A stretch of DNA of 49,760 bases, taken from positions 1-49,760 of the forward strand of contig NZ_JAGXGF010000110.1 in assembly GCF_024636815.1 (NCBI RefSeq), given 5' to 3'. The notes below the pieces were generated by a model. The model saw nothing but the letters and a program-made list of their open reading frames with translations, was not told where the DNA came from and made no database searches. Positions 14,659 to 22,963 of the stretch are shown here, in pieces. How positions within the stretch are numbered: the stretch's first letter is position 1; each line of letters begins with the position of its first letter. A program made the translations under genes and the position numbers. Source of the stretch: Marivirga sp. GTDB taxonomy: Bacteria; Bacteroidota; Bacteroidia; Cytophagales; Cyclobacteriaceae.

Positions 14659-15243
14659 ATGAGATTTAAGATTTTGGTTATTTTTTCAATTATTGCTTTT
14701 GCAATTCAGTTTGATGCTAAGGCGCAAGAAGATGCCAAACTATCAGATCAATATCAAAACATGATTGAAAGCAGTGAAACTTTTGAGAAGTATAAAGTTA
14801 TTTCTATTTCAAAAATAAATGCTTTCGGTCAGATAATGAATGATTCTATTAGCACTTTAAAAGAAAGTGTATCTACAGCAAAGAGTGCTAGACTTCAGGC
14901 GGAAACGGAAAGAGACTCAGCTAAATCTCAAATGACGGAGCTTAAAAGTGAATTAGAAGTAACACAAGATGCAGTAGATGAAATGCCTTTATTAGGTATT
15001 CCAATGTCTAAAACCACCTACAATATCGTGATGTGGAGTATAGTAGTGGTTTTGATTGCAGGCTTGGTAATTGTTTATGTGATGTACTTAAATAGCTATA
15101 GAATGACTCGTCAAGCGAAAAAGGACAAGGCATTAATCGACCAAGAGTTGGAAGATTTAAGAAAACGTTCTCACGATAAGCAGGTTAAGATTAAAAGAGA
15201 ATTGCAAACTGCTTTAAATAAGCTAGAAGAGCAAAGACGATAA
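14659..15243 (+). CDS. Secreted or membrane-anchored coiled-coil protein
   Basis: A 194-residue protein. Residues 1-22 form a signal peptide (ending AKAQ). Residues about 60-108 are heptad-rich (STLKESVSTAKSARLQAETERDSAKSQ in pieces), a coiled coil. A hydrophobic segment spans about 122-143, and residues 150-194 form a second, highly charged coiled coil. It would sit in the inner membrane with one coil on each side. Similar Cytophagales proteins exist but I know no function; nothing suggests an enzyme. It is divergent from the frameshifted membrane gene and ends at a good terminator. Confidence 0.7.
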   Translation: MRFKILVIFSIIAFAIQFDAKAQEDAKLSDQYQNMIESSETFEKYKVISISKINAFGQIMNDSISTLKESVSTAKSARLQAETERDSAKSQMTELKSELEVTQDAVDEMPLLGIPMSKTTYNIVMWSIVVVLIAGLVIVYVMYLNSYRMTRQAKKDKALIDQELEDLRKRSHDKQVKIKRELQTALNKLEEQRR

Positions 15244-15266
15244 AATATTAAATTACTCAAATTTTG

Positions 15267-15305
15267 AAAACCACCTTCTAATGTGCATCATTGTAAGGTG
15301 GTTTT
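15267..15305 (+). terminator. Intrinsic terminator after the coiled-coil gene
   Basis: AAAACCACCTT (15267-15277) pairs with AAGGTGGTTTT (15295-15305), 11 bp with a 17-base loop, followed by a T-run. Confidence 0.8.
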
Positions 15306-15323
15306 TTATTTTTATCATATACA

Positions 15324-16247
15324 TTGAAAAAGGCTTTACTTCTCATTATTAAAATATTGGTAACCATACTGGTACTATTGTTTCTTTATGAGAAAATAAG
15401 TGAAGATAAATCTGGTTTTGCATCTGCCTTTCAACTTTTCAGTAATAACCTTTTTATCTTACTTCTGGTAATTTTTCTAATGCCTTTTAATTGGTATATG
15501 GAAGTTCTAAAGTGGAAATACTCCATTGAACCCATTACTCATATTTCAGTTTCAAAGGCCGCAACAGGTGTGCTGGCTGGAATTGCATTAGGGTTTGTAA
15601 CTCCGCATGCTGTTGGAGATTATTTTGCAAAAGTATTTTCTTTGACCCATCATAATAGGAAAAAAGCATTAGGTCTTATTCTGGTTGGCAGAATGATGCA
15701 GATGTTGCCTACTGCTATTTTTGGCTTAATTGCTTTTTACATCTACTCTAGAAAAAGTATAGCACAATTCGATATTCCAATCTCTTTATCGTATCCTATT
15801 TTAAGCATATTGGGACTTCTTTTGGCTATACTGCTTTTGGTTTTATTCATGAAAAGAAACCATCCTAAAATTCAGGACTATGTTCAGCCTGTTCGTAAGA
15901 TGGGCTTGAAATTAGTTGGTCTTTTAGCGGGTTTTTCAGTTTTGCGATATCTTATTTTTAGTGCTCAGTTTTTATTGCTGCTTTCCATTTTAGGTTTAAA
16001 AATCAGTATATTCATGCAGTTCATGGGAGTAGCCTTTATGTTTTTAGCTAAATCTATATTGCCCACTTTCAATTTTTTAAGTGATTTGGGCATAAGAGAA
16101 TTTAGCGTGGCTTTATTTTTTGAAACTTTAGGAATTGATGTAGCGCCCATTATAGCTTCAGGATTAATTTTGTGGTTGATTAATATTGCATTACCTGCTT
16201 TTATTGGATTATTTTTCATTCCAAAACTTAAATTGAAAAACGCATGA
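15324..16247 (+). CDS. Flippase-like membrane protein (LPG synthase transmembrane-region family)
   Basis: A 307-residue integral membrane protein with about eight hydrophobic segments and the pattern of the lysylphosphatidylglycerol-synthetase transmembrane/UPF0104 family. MPFNWYMEVLKWKYSIE is followed by ATGVLAGIALGFVTPHAVGDYFAK and LVGRMMQMLPTAIFG; near the C-terminus are FNFLSDLGIREFSVALFF and INIALPAFIG. Relatives move or help synthesise polar lipids or polyprenyl-linked sugars. The apparent start is TTG 15324; no suitable ATG precedes the first helix. Its stop overlaps the next gene's start (ATGA), so the protein and the glycosyltransferase are probably made together. Confidence 0.8.
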   Translation: MKKALLLIIKILVTILVLLFLYEKISEDKSGFASAFQLFSNNLFILLLVIFLMPFNWYMEVLKWKYSIEPITHISVSKAATGVLAGIALGFVTPHAVGDYFAKVFSLTHHNRKKALGLILVGRMMQMLPTAIFGLIAFYIYSRKSIAQFDIPISLSYPILSILGLLLAILLLVLFMKRNHPKIQDYVQPVRKMGLKLVGLLAGFSVLRYLIFSAQFLLLLSILGLKISIFMQFMGVAFMFLAKSILPTFNFLSDLGIREFSVALFFETLGIDVAPIIASGLILWLINIALPAFIGLFFIPKLKLKNA

Positions 16248-17368
16248 TTTTTGCATTTTTCTCCATTGTTATCCTCTTTTATGCATTAGCCTTGCTTTTT
16301 GCCTCTAAAATCTGGAGAAAATTACCTGAATTCAATGAAAGCGGAGAATTAAAATCGGTTTCTATCATCATTCCTTTTAGAAATGAGGAGGAGAATCTCA
16401 GCGAGTTATTGAATAGTCTTTCATATTTAGAATATCCTGCTGACTTATTGGAAGTGATTTTAATCAATGATCATTCAGAAGATAGTTTTAAAGAAATTAT
16501 TCAATCATTTGATAAAAGCTTTCCATTTAAACTCACGGTTTTGAGTCTCCCTGCAAAATTGAATGGAAAGAAGTCAGCTATCAATGCAGGTATTAAACAT
16601 AGTGAGTCAGAGATTATTTTGACCTCCGATGCAGATTGCAGTTTCCCTAAAGATTGGATTCAAAAAATGCAGGCGCCTTTTGAAATTGAACATATTCAAT
16701 TGGTCAGTGGCAGTGTAGTCTTTAAACCTCAAAACTTTATCTCTCGGATATTTCAAATGGAATTTGCACCATTGATAGGAGTGGGGGCAGTAAGCATTGA
16801 GCTTGGAAACCCAAATATGGCAAATGGGGCAAACCTGGCCTTCCGAAAAAAAACTTTTGAAAAGCTTAATCCTTATGCGGATAATATTTCTATCCCTTCC
16901 GGAGATGATGTGTTTCTCTTGCAAAAAATAAAGGCAGAATACCCCAATGCAATATTCTTCCAAAAAGAAGCAATAGTGGAAACCCAAGCCCCTGAAAATT
17001 TCAATTCATTTTATAGGCAACGAAAACGATGGGCTGTAAAGTGGAGTGCTAGTGCAAGTCTGAAAGATAGTCTGCCGGCATTGGCCATATGGTCTTTTCA
17101 TTTAATCTATATTGTAGCTATTATTTACAGTTTAATCTCAGCTCAATTTCTAATTCTTCTGCCAACTGTTTTTTTGAAAATTATTACAGAGGGAATTTTT
17201 ATTTCATTAATTTTAAAATCTCAGGATAAGGAATTCAAATTTATTGCTTTTGTATTTTTGCAGTTGTTTTATAGCCTTTATGTCCTGATATTTGGCTTAT
17301 TGGCTAATTTTGGTAGCTATACCTGGAAAGAAAGAAAATTTAATAGTAATGAACGAGCAGGAAATTGA
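16244..17368 (+). CDS. Membrane glycosyltransferase, family 2
   Basis: A 374-residue protein. An N-terminal membrane helix (about 3-22) is followed by a GT-A catalytic domain and three to four C-terminal membrane segments (about 276-360). Motifs are SIIIPFRNEEENL (40-52), INDHSED (74-80), TSDADC (127-132, the DxD-type metal site), GDD (220-222, the acceptor-side acid) and QRKRW (259-263, the processive Q/RxxRW motif). It would transfer sugars from a nucleotide donor to a lipid or growing chain at the inner membrane. It starts inside the stop of the flippase-like gene and overlaps the next small gene by 20 bp. A second GT2 of the same build lies at 22960-24069. Confidence 0.9.
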   Translation: MIFAFFSIVILFYALALLFASKIWRKLPEFNESGELKSVSIIIPFRNEEENLSELLNSLSYLEYPADLLEVILINDHSEDSFKEIIQSFDKSFPFKLTVLSLPAKLNGKKSAINAGIKHSESEIILTSDADCSFPKDWIQKMQAPFEIEHIQLVSGSVVFKPQNFISRIFQMEFAPLIGVGAVSIELGNPNMANGANLAFRKKTFEKLNPYADNISIPSGDDVFLLQKIKAEYPNAIFFQKEAIVETQAPENFNSFYRQRKRWAVKWSASASLKDSLPALAIWSFHLIYIVAIIYSLISAQFLILLPTVFLKIITEGIFISLILKSQDKEFKFIAFVFLQLFYSLYVLIFGLLANFGSYTWKERKFNSNERAGN

Positions 17369-17603
17369 TCTTTTAGATGAGTTATATTTTGTGCAATCCT
17401 TTAAGGATGTGAAAAGTGCATTGGATTGGAAAGATGAAGATGTTCAAAAGCATTTGTATTCATTGAATCAGAAAGAATATATCAAAATGCTGATCAATCA
17501 TGATGAGGAATATGATGGTAACAAAGAATTGAATAGCATACCCTGGAATGATTTATATTTTCTGGCAACTAAGAAGGGCTTACTGGAGCATAATGGATTT
17601 TAA
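17349..17603 (+). CDS. Small protein of unknown function, possibly winged-helix-like
   Basis: From ATG 17349 the protein has 84 residues; a longer frame from a TTG at 17292 would run inside the glycosyltransferase gene and is unlikely. It is acidic and helical: EIDLLDELYFVQSFKDV, then WKDEDVQKHLYSLNQKEYIKM, resembling the helix spacing of a winged-helix domain, then a short strand-rich end. I know no family. It overlaps the glycosyltransferase by 20 bp and precedes the YnfA-like gene by 16 bp, so it belongs to the same operon. Confidence 0.6.
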   Translation: MNEQEIDLLDELYFVQSFKDVKSALDWKDEDVQKHLYSLNQKEYIKMLINHDEEYDGNKELNSIPWNDLYFLATKKGLLEHNGF

Positions 17604-17619
17604 TTTTATATAGTTTTAA

Positions 17620-17955
17620 ATGCTAGCAATCTTTAAATCAATCTCAATTTTTATTTTAGCGGGGCTCTGTGAAATAGGAGGCGGTTATTTAGTTTGGCTC
17701 ACCTTAAGGGAAGAAAAGCCATGGTGGGTAGGAGTACTTGGAGGAATCATCTTAATAGGATACGGAGTAGTTGCCACATGGCAACCTGCCAATTTTGGTA
17801 GAGTGTATGCTGCCTATGGTGGAATATTTATTGTCATGGCTATTATTTGGGGATGGAAGGTAGATGGTGTTGTTCCAGACCGCTATGATTTGATAGGGGG
17901 CACCATAGCCTTAATAGGAATGCTAATCATTATGTATGCTCCACGCAATAGTTAA
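17620..17955 (+). CDS. ynfA: YnfA (UPF0060) family membrane protein
   Basis: A 111-residue protein with four membrane helices, matching the YnfA/UPF0060 family in length and pattern. [15 protein letters not shown] (12-26) contains the conserved Glu in helix 1, followed by [19 protein letters not shown] and a DxYDLIGG turn. The family is related to small multidrug-resistance transporters; proposed exporter roles are not firmly established. It is the last gene of the flippase-like/glycosyltransferase cluster and ends 11 bp from the convergent gene. Confidence 0.9.
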   Translation: MLAIFKSISIFILAGLCEIGGGYLVWLTLREEKPWWVGVLGGIILIGYGVVATWQPANFGRVYAAYGGIFIVMAIIWGWKVDGVVPDRYDLIGGTIALIGMLIIMYAPRNS

Positions 17956-17966
17956 AAGTAGAATGT

Positions 17967-18395
17967 TTATTCCCCTTTATTAAATCTGTACCGAATACCC
18001 CAACTACCAGCAAAGTAAGCAACACCACCTTCATCAAAAGGGAAATTAGGTGAGAATTCCATTAAAAAACCGAATTTTTTATTTTCAAAAGGATAAAAAT
18101 TTAATCCAATTGGTAAGCCAAAAGTTGGTCCTCCAAGAGTAGAACCTAGTAATGATATACCACTGTAGAATTCATAGTTTTCTTCTTCGATCCAGTCATA
18201 ATTGAACATTAGTTTTACAATGAGGTCCTCAATAGCTGTATTGGGATATAATCGGATTTCAGGCCTGAATCTCTCATTGAATTCGTAAGCATAAGCTGCT
18301 TGTCCGCCATTAGGAGACTGATGATAACTCACAACAGATTGAGAAAATGATAAGAAAGGTAAAAAGATTAAGGCAAAAGCAATAATAAATTTCAT
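17967..18395 (-). CDS. Secreted beta-rich protein, hypothetical
   Basis: A 142-residue protein with a signal peptide (MKFIIAFALIFLPFLSFSQ, 1-19). The rest is short alternating strands with many aromatic residues and glycines (YAYEFNERFRPEIRLYP, FGLPIGLNFYPFENKKFGF, SWGIRYRF). This looks like a small outer-membrane barrel or its fragment. I know no family. It is downstream of the metzincin gene on the same strand, but a 16-bp-stem hairpin separates them, so it probably has its own promoter. Confidence 0.6.
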   Translation of the reverse strand: MKFIIAFALIFLPFLSFSQSVVSYHQSPNGGQAAYAYEFNERFRPEIRLYPNTAIEDLIVKLMFNYDWIEEENYEFYSGISLLGSTLGGPTFGLPIGLNFYPFENKKFGFLMEFSPNFPFDEGGVAYFAGSWGIRYRFNKGE

Positions 18396-18418
18396 ATTGG
18401 TTTAAGATTGAAGTTTGA

Positions 18419-18462
18419 CAAAATATTTCAACTGAAACGATAGTTCCAGTTGAAATATTTTG
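18419..18462 (-). terminator. Long hairpin after the metzincin gene
   Basis: CAAAATATTTCAACTG (18419-18434) and CAGTTGAAATATTTTG (18447-18462) form a perfect 16-bp stem with a 12-base loop. It lies 12 bp beyond the stop of the minus-strand protease. The T content is inside the stem rather than a clear tail, so it may act as a terminator or protect the 3' end of the mRNA. Confidence 0.6.
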
Positions 18463-18473
18463 TTTATAATTTA

Positions 18474-20915
18474 TTAATCACAACTCCCAATTGGGCTACC
18501 AGGAGGTAGTGAAGGAATTGGAGCTACATCATATTCTTTAGGCGATTCCAAAAAGAGTTTTATTTGAGTAACAATCATTTGATTATGTGATTTTTTCAAA
18601 TCGCTGTCTCTATAGTTAGCTTTTGAAAGTTGAGCAGAAATATCCTTCAATACCGACATTAATTCAGCTCTTGCAAGTGCAGAAAGCGATCCATTTTGAA
18701 CGGTTTTCATTAATTGATTAACAAAAACAGATTGTGTGGTCAACTGGATAGCCTCATGATAATTATTTTCAACCTTTTGATTAAATAAAATATCTTCAAA
18801 AACATCCATTGTTTCCTGAATTCCTGGATTTTTATTGTCTCGGGCATGATATTCAACTAATCTATTTAATCGTTGAGGATGCATCACTAATTCAAAAACC
18901 ATGGCCGATGCTTGTTCCGCAGCACCAATTGCATCAAAAGTTACTCCAGTCTTTCCATTTAATAATTCTCTATTGTCATAGAAACCTAATGGTCTTGGGT
19001 ATAGCGTATTCAGCAATTGTTCCGGTAAAGCTAAGTTTTCAGCTTTCACAGCATTAGCTAAGCTATTGGCTGCTTCTAATTGCCATTCAGCTGGTACAAT
19101 GCTCATTTTCTTTAAATTATCATCTCTCATTTTATAAGAGTAATCCAGTCCTCCAATTAATTTTACGGTGGCCTCTGCTTGATAACGATGCAAGAAATAA
19201 ATGGGAACTAAGGCTTCCTGAATTTGAGCTAATGGTCTATCGTATTGAATCACATTTTCGCCAAACTTGGATAGTGCTTTTTCCCTTACATTTAATAAAT
19301 GGTTTAGTTGCACAGCTGCATCTTTTCCGTTGTCCCACAAATGCGCATAAGGATGTGCTCCACCTGTTGCTCTGGCATCTCTGTCCGAAATAAAGCTTAA
19401 GCCTTTCTCATTGGCTTCAGCCAAAATGCTATTTAAATACTCTTCTTCATTTTCTCCAGTCGGGATTTCTTCATATCCATATCGAATGGCATATTTATCC
19501 CAAAGCCCTATGTTTTCTGCATAAGCATTCACTAAACTTATATTTCCTTTTTCATCCAATTCAATATTGGGATGAGGATAATCCATTACAGAAGCATCAT
19601 TTTCAGTGCTGGACGCATAAGAGTGAGCCAATCCAATAGTATGACCTACTTCATGTGCGGATAATTGTCTTAATCTCGCTAATGCCATTTCTTCCATAGC
19701 ATTGTTTTTACCGCTTTTATTGTAAGGAGCCAATAAGCCTTCTGCGATTAAGAAATCTTGTCTTACTCGCAGGGAGCCTAAACTAACATGTCCTTTGATG
19801 ATTTCTCCGGTTCTTGGATCAGCCACACTTGCTCCATAACTCCATCCTCTGGAAGAGCGATGTACCCACTGGATAACATTATAACGAATATCTAAAGGGT
19901 CAGCATCCTCTGGTAACATTTTCACTTGAAATGCATTCTCATATCCTGCTGCTTCAAAAGCTTGATTCCACCATTTGGCTCCATCTAATAAAGCAGAACG
20001 AACTGGCTCTGGAGTTCCGGGGTCTAAATAATAAATAATAGGCTCAACAGTCTCGCTTTTCTCTGCTTCAGGGTTTTTCTTTTGTAATCTATGTCGTTTA
20101 ATAAGTCTTTGGTTGATATCCTCATTAATCGAAACTGCATAATCTTTATAAAATGTACCGGAATAACCGGCTCTTGGATCAAATTTCCTTGGCTGAAAAT
20201 TATCATCGGGTAACTGAACAAAAGAATGGTGCTGGCGAACAGTAATATTATCTGCATCAGGACTTACAGAATAAATCTCTCTTCCTTTTGCATCACCTTT
20301 AAATGAGATCCAAAAATCCAATTCCGTATTCTCAGGAAAATTTCTGGAACCTTCCATGTTGAAAATAGAACGACTTTTATCTAAACTGTAAGTGCCTTCA
20401 TTTGATTGTTTTAATCTTTTGCTAACTCCATGAGCATCTTTGATGAAAAAATCAGTGGCATCTACTAAATGTGCCCAATCATTTGAAGCTTCGATTTCAA
20501 ATCCGTGAATAATGGAATGAGCAAAAGCATCTTTAACGGCTTTTTTCTCTGCCTCATTATCGGAGTCAGCTCTAAATTTATAATTCGGTTCAAAAATCAT
20601 AATTTTATTCCCGATCTTCTCGAATTTGATGATTTTGCTGTTTCCTATTTGGCCTCTGTCAAGTCCAATGTCATTGGAGCCCAAGCCTGCAGACAGGTAA
20701 CTCACATAAATTAGTTCTTCATTTAATTTATCAATTTCAAGATAGATTTTTCCCTTCTCTGCATCCCAATAATAATTAATGAACCCACTGAATTTCTCTT
20801 TACCGGAAATCAACTTGTCGAATTTGGATAATTCAGGCTCTGCACTTTTATTACTTTTTAATGCATTGCATGAAACTGCAAATAGTAGAATGAAAATATA
20901 GAAATATTGCTTCAT
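18474..20915 (-). CDS. Zinc-dependent metalloprotease, lipoprotein (metzincin)
   Basis: A protein of about 813 residues. The signal ends in a lipobox FAVSC (Cys16 from this start), so it is lipid-anchored, probably to the outer membrane. HEVGHTIGLAHS at about 421-432 is a complete metzincin zinc site (three His and Glu), followed by SVMDYP, the Met-turn. The large N-terminal part has the look of DUF5117/DUF5118-type domains and the region after the active site that of DUF4953. I chose ATG 20915 over a TTG four codons earlier because it begins the signal peptide cleanly. Such proteins are common in Bacteroidota, with unknown substrates. Confidence 0.9.
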   Translation of the reverse strand: MKQYFYIFILLFAVSCNALKSNKSAEPELSKFDKLISGKEKFSGFINYYWDAEKGKIYLEIDKLNEELIYVSYLSAGLGSNDIGLDRGQIGNSKIIKFEKIGNKIMIFEPNYKFRADSDNEAEKKAVKDAFAHSIIHGFEIEASNDWAHLVDATDFFIKDAHGVSKRLKQSNEGTYSLDKSRSIFNMEGSRNFPENTELDFWISFKGDAKGREIYSVSPDADNITVRQHHSFVQLPDDNFQPRKFDPRAGYSGTFYKDYAVSINEDINQRLIKRHRLQKKNPEAEKSETVEPIIYYLDPGTPEPVRSALLDGAKWWNQAFEAAGYENAFQVKMLPEDADPLDIRYNVIQWVHRSSRGWSYGASVADPRTGEIIKGHVSLGSLRVRQDFLIAEGLLAPYNKSGKNNAMEEMALARLRQLSAHEVGHTIGLAHSYASSTENDASVMDYPHPNIELDEKGNISLVNAYAENIGLWDKYAIRYGYEEIPTGENEEEYLNSILAEANEKGLSFISDRDARATGGAHPYAHLWDNGKDAAVQLNHLLNVREKALSKFGENVIQYDRPLAQIQEALVPIYFLHRYQAEATVKLIGGLDYSYKMRDDNLKKMSIVPAEWQLEAANSLANAVKAENLALPEQLLNTLYPRPLGFYDNRELLNGKTGVTFDAIGAAEQASAMVFELVMHPQRLNRLVEYHARDNKNPGIQETMDVFEDILFNQKVENNYHEAIQLTTQSVFVNQLMKTVQNGSLSALARAELMSVLKDISAQLSKANYRDSDLKKSHNQMIVTQIKLFLESPKEYDVAPIPSLPPGSPIGSCD

Positions 20916-21065
20916 GGTTATATTCAATTAATTTTCTGAAAGGTAAAAAATTATCCCAAAAGATTTAGACAGAATTCTGTAGATGGTCAATTTTAAAATA
21001 AATTGTCTATTTGTCATTCTATTGTCTATTGTCACAAATCTGTCTTTCATTATTTTTACCAAATT

Positions 21066-21073
21066 TACATTTG
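21066..21073 (+). promoter_or_regulatory. Candidate -7 box (TACATTTG) of the phosphatase operon
   Basis: It matches TAnnTTTG and ends 32 bp before ATG 21106. ATTGTCTATT appears twice just upstream (21002-21011 and 21021-21030), a possible regulator site. No well-placed -33 TTG was seen. Confidence 0.4.
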
Positions 21074-21105
21074 TCCAATCAATTCCTTAACTTCACATTT
21101 CAAAT

Positions 21106-22332
21106 ATGGATACTACCTTAAAAATAGCGAACCGATATGAGCTCAAGGAACTGGAGCTTAATGCACTGCTTGAAATTACTCAAGCAATAAACGAAAATTT
21201 ACCAGAGGATTCTCTCTATAAGATTTACAATTTTACTTTAAGAGCTAATTTAAAGCTTGGAAAATTGATGTTGCTGGTTCAAGAGAATAAGCAATGGGAA
21301 CAAAAATTATCTTTTGGTACCCAAAAGGATTATGCTGATATAAATGCAGACGAGTTAGTCCAAAGTCGTAAAATTTTATTTAATTCTGATTTGTTTGATT
21401 CGCCTTTCGAAGAATTTGAGGTAGCAATACCTGTTTTTCATAAGAATGAACTCTTGGCTATTGCATTTTTAGGTGGTGTTTCTAATGCTCAGGAAAAAGA
21501 ATTGATAGAACACCATTTGAACTTTATTCAGGCGCTTACCAATATTATCATGGTGGCCATTGAAAATAAGAAAATGGCTAGAGAGAGGCTTAAACAAGAA
21601 GTTTATGCCAAGGAAATGGAAATTGCCAAGAAAGTACAGCAATTGCTTTTCCCTAAATCATTACCCGAAAGTGATAATTTTATTATAGACGCACATTATT
21701 CTCCTCATCATACTGTAGGGGGTGATTATTATGATTGGCTGTCAATAAATGAAAATCTTAAAATTGTTTGCATTGCAGATGTTTCCGGAAAAGGAGTTCC
21801 AGCAGCCCTCTTAATGTCCAATTTTCAGGCTTCCTTACGAACGCTATTGAGGAAAACAACAGACCTAGAAGAAGTTATTCATGATTTAAATCATCAGGTG
21901 TTTGAAAGTGCAAATGGAGAAAATTTCATTACTTTTTTTATAGCGTTAATTGATTTGAAAGAGCAAAAGCTCACTTATGTTAATGCAGGTCACAACCCTC
22001 CCTTTTTGATGTCTTCCAATGGAACTATAGAGAAATTGGATAAAGGGACTTTGGTATTAGGAGCATTAAGAGAGATTCCTTTCCTGGAAATTGGTACATC
22101 CAAAATAAAAAAGACTCAGACACTATTGCTTTATACAGACGGCTTAACTGAAGCATTTAATGAAATGGAAGAAGAATTTGGCCCGGATCGTGTGATAGAT
22201 ATTTTAAATAATAATATTTCTGCCAAGCCAGCTTTGATTCTTTCGAGTATATTAAAGGAGATAGATACTTTTATTGGGAAAAGAGCATTGTCGGATGATA
22301 TTACTTTATTAGCGTGTCAATACCATGTCTGA
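21106..22332 (+). CDS. PP2C-type (SpoIIE/RsbU-like) serine/threonine phosphatase with GAF-like domain
   Basis: A 408-residue cytoplasmic protein. The N-terminal part (about 15-160) looks like a degenerate GAF sensor domain. A helical linker (about 165-185, EVYAKEMEIAKKVQQLLFP) leads into a SpoIIE-type phosphatase domain. Metal-binding motifs are GGDYYDW, ADVSGKGVPAALLMS, NAGHNPP, YTDGLTEA and SDDITLL. RsbU-like enzymes dephosphorylate anti-sigma-factor antagonists, but no antagonist or anti-sigma gene is visible here. It heads a five-gene operon, overlapping the deacetylase gene by 8 bp, so its signal may govern a cell-surface process. Confidence 0.9.
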   Translation: MDTTLKIANRYELKELELNALLEITQAINENLPEDSLYKIYNFTLRANLKLGKLMLLVQENKQWEQKLSFGTQKDYADINADELVQSRKILFNSDLFDSPFEEFEVAIPVFHKNELLAIAFLGGVSNAQEKELIEHHLNFIQALTNIIMVAIENKKMARERLKQEVYAKEMEIAKKVQQLLFPKSLPESDNFIIDAHYSPHHTVGGDYYDWLSINENLKIVCIADVSGKGVPAALLMSNFQASLRTLLRKTTDLEEVIHDLNHQVFESANGENFITFFIALIDLKEQKLTYVNAGHNPPFLMSSNGTIEKLDKGTLVLGALREIPFLEIGTSKIKKTQTLLLYTDGLTEAFNEMEEEFGPDRVIDILNNNISAKPALILSSILKEIDTFIGKRALSDDITLLACQYHV

Positions 22333-22963
22333 TTGGGCATTCTATAAAACCCCAAAAATTATTCAAAAATTATTCCCTGACCTTAATTGGAAGGTAAATA
22401 CTAATGCAAAAGTAATTTACCCTACTTTTGATGATGGCCCAATTCCTGAATTAACCCATGAAATTTTAAATATTCTAAAAGACTTTGATGCTAAAGCCAC
22501 ATTTTTTTGCGTGGGAGAAAATATAAAAAAACATCCTAAAATCTTCCAATCAATAATACACAATGAGCATTCAGTTGGTAATCATACTTTTAATCATTTA
22601 AAGGCATGGACAACTTCTCATGATGAATATTTAAATAATGTTGAATTATGTCAGCGAGAAATTGAAAAACATACTACTCAAGGTAAAAAGCTTTTTAGAT
22701 TTCCCTACGGACAGTTTAATTTGAAACTAGCTAAAAGACTTAAGAAAGAAAATTATGAACTGATAATGTGGGATGTGCTTTCTAAAGATTACAAAACTTC
22801 AATATCTTCAAATAGGATTCTTGAAAAAAGTATTGAAAAATCAGAGAACGGTAGTATTATAGTTTTTCATGATAATATAAAAGCCAAAGATAAAATATTG
22901 CAATTCCTACCTTTGTATCTCGAACATTTTTCCGATATTGGATACAAATTTAAAAAACTATGA
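22325..22963 (+). CDS. Polysaccharide deacetylase (NodB/CE4 family)
   Basis: A 212-residue protein with the NodB fold. TFDDGP (34-39) gives catalytic and metal-binding Asp residues, and GNHTFNH (85-91) gives two metal-ligand His (87 and 91). RFPYG forms the active-site wall and VFHDN carries the catalytic His. The family removes acetyl groups from chitin-like polymers, peptidoglycan or related polysaccharides. There is no signal peptide, so it is cytoplasmic or exported by another route. It overlaps the upstream phosphatase gene by 8 bp and the downstream glycosyltransferase by 4 bp, which suggests joint synthesis of a modified polysaccharide. Confidence 0.9.
   Translation: MSDWAFYKTPKIIQKLFPDLNWKVNTNAKVIYPTFDDGPIPELTHEILNILKDFDAKATFFCVGENIKKHPKIFQSIIHNEHSVGNHTFNHLKAWTTSHDEYLNNVELCQREIEKHTTQGKKLFRFPYGQFNLKLAKRLKKENYELIMWDVLSKDYKTSISSNRILEKSIEKSENGSIIVFHDNIKAKDKILQFLPLYLEHFSDIGYKFKKL

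Noticed and set aside
16607-16987. 126-codon minus-strand open frame inside the glycosyltransferase
   Set aside because: It is fully antisense to a well-supported GT2 catalytic domain and matches no family I know.
17292-17348. TTG start extending the small protein after the glycosyltransferase
   Set aside because: The extension lies inside the glycosyltransferase coding region and adds a hydrophobic stretch that is a shadow of that gene; ATG 17349 fits better.
20024-20257. 77-codon minus-strand frame inside the metzincin gene
   Set aside because: An out-of-frame shadow of a strong gene, starting and ending within it.
21002-21030. Repeated ATTGTCTATT considered as a CRISPR or tandem array
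   Set aside because: Only two short copies with no regular spacers; at most a regulator site.
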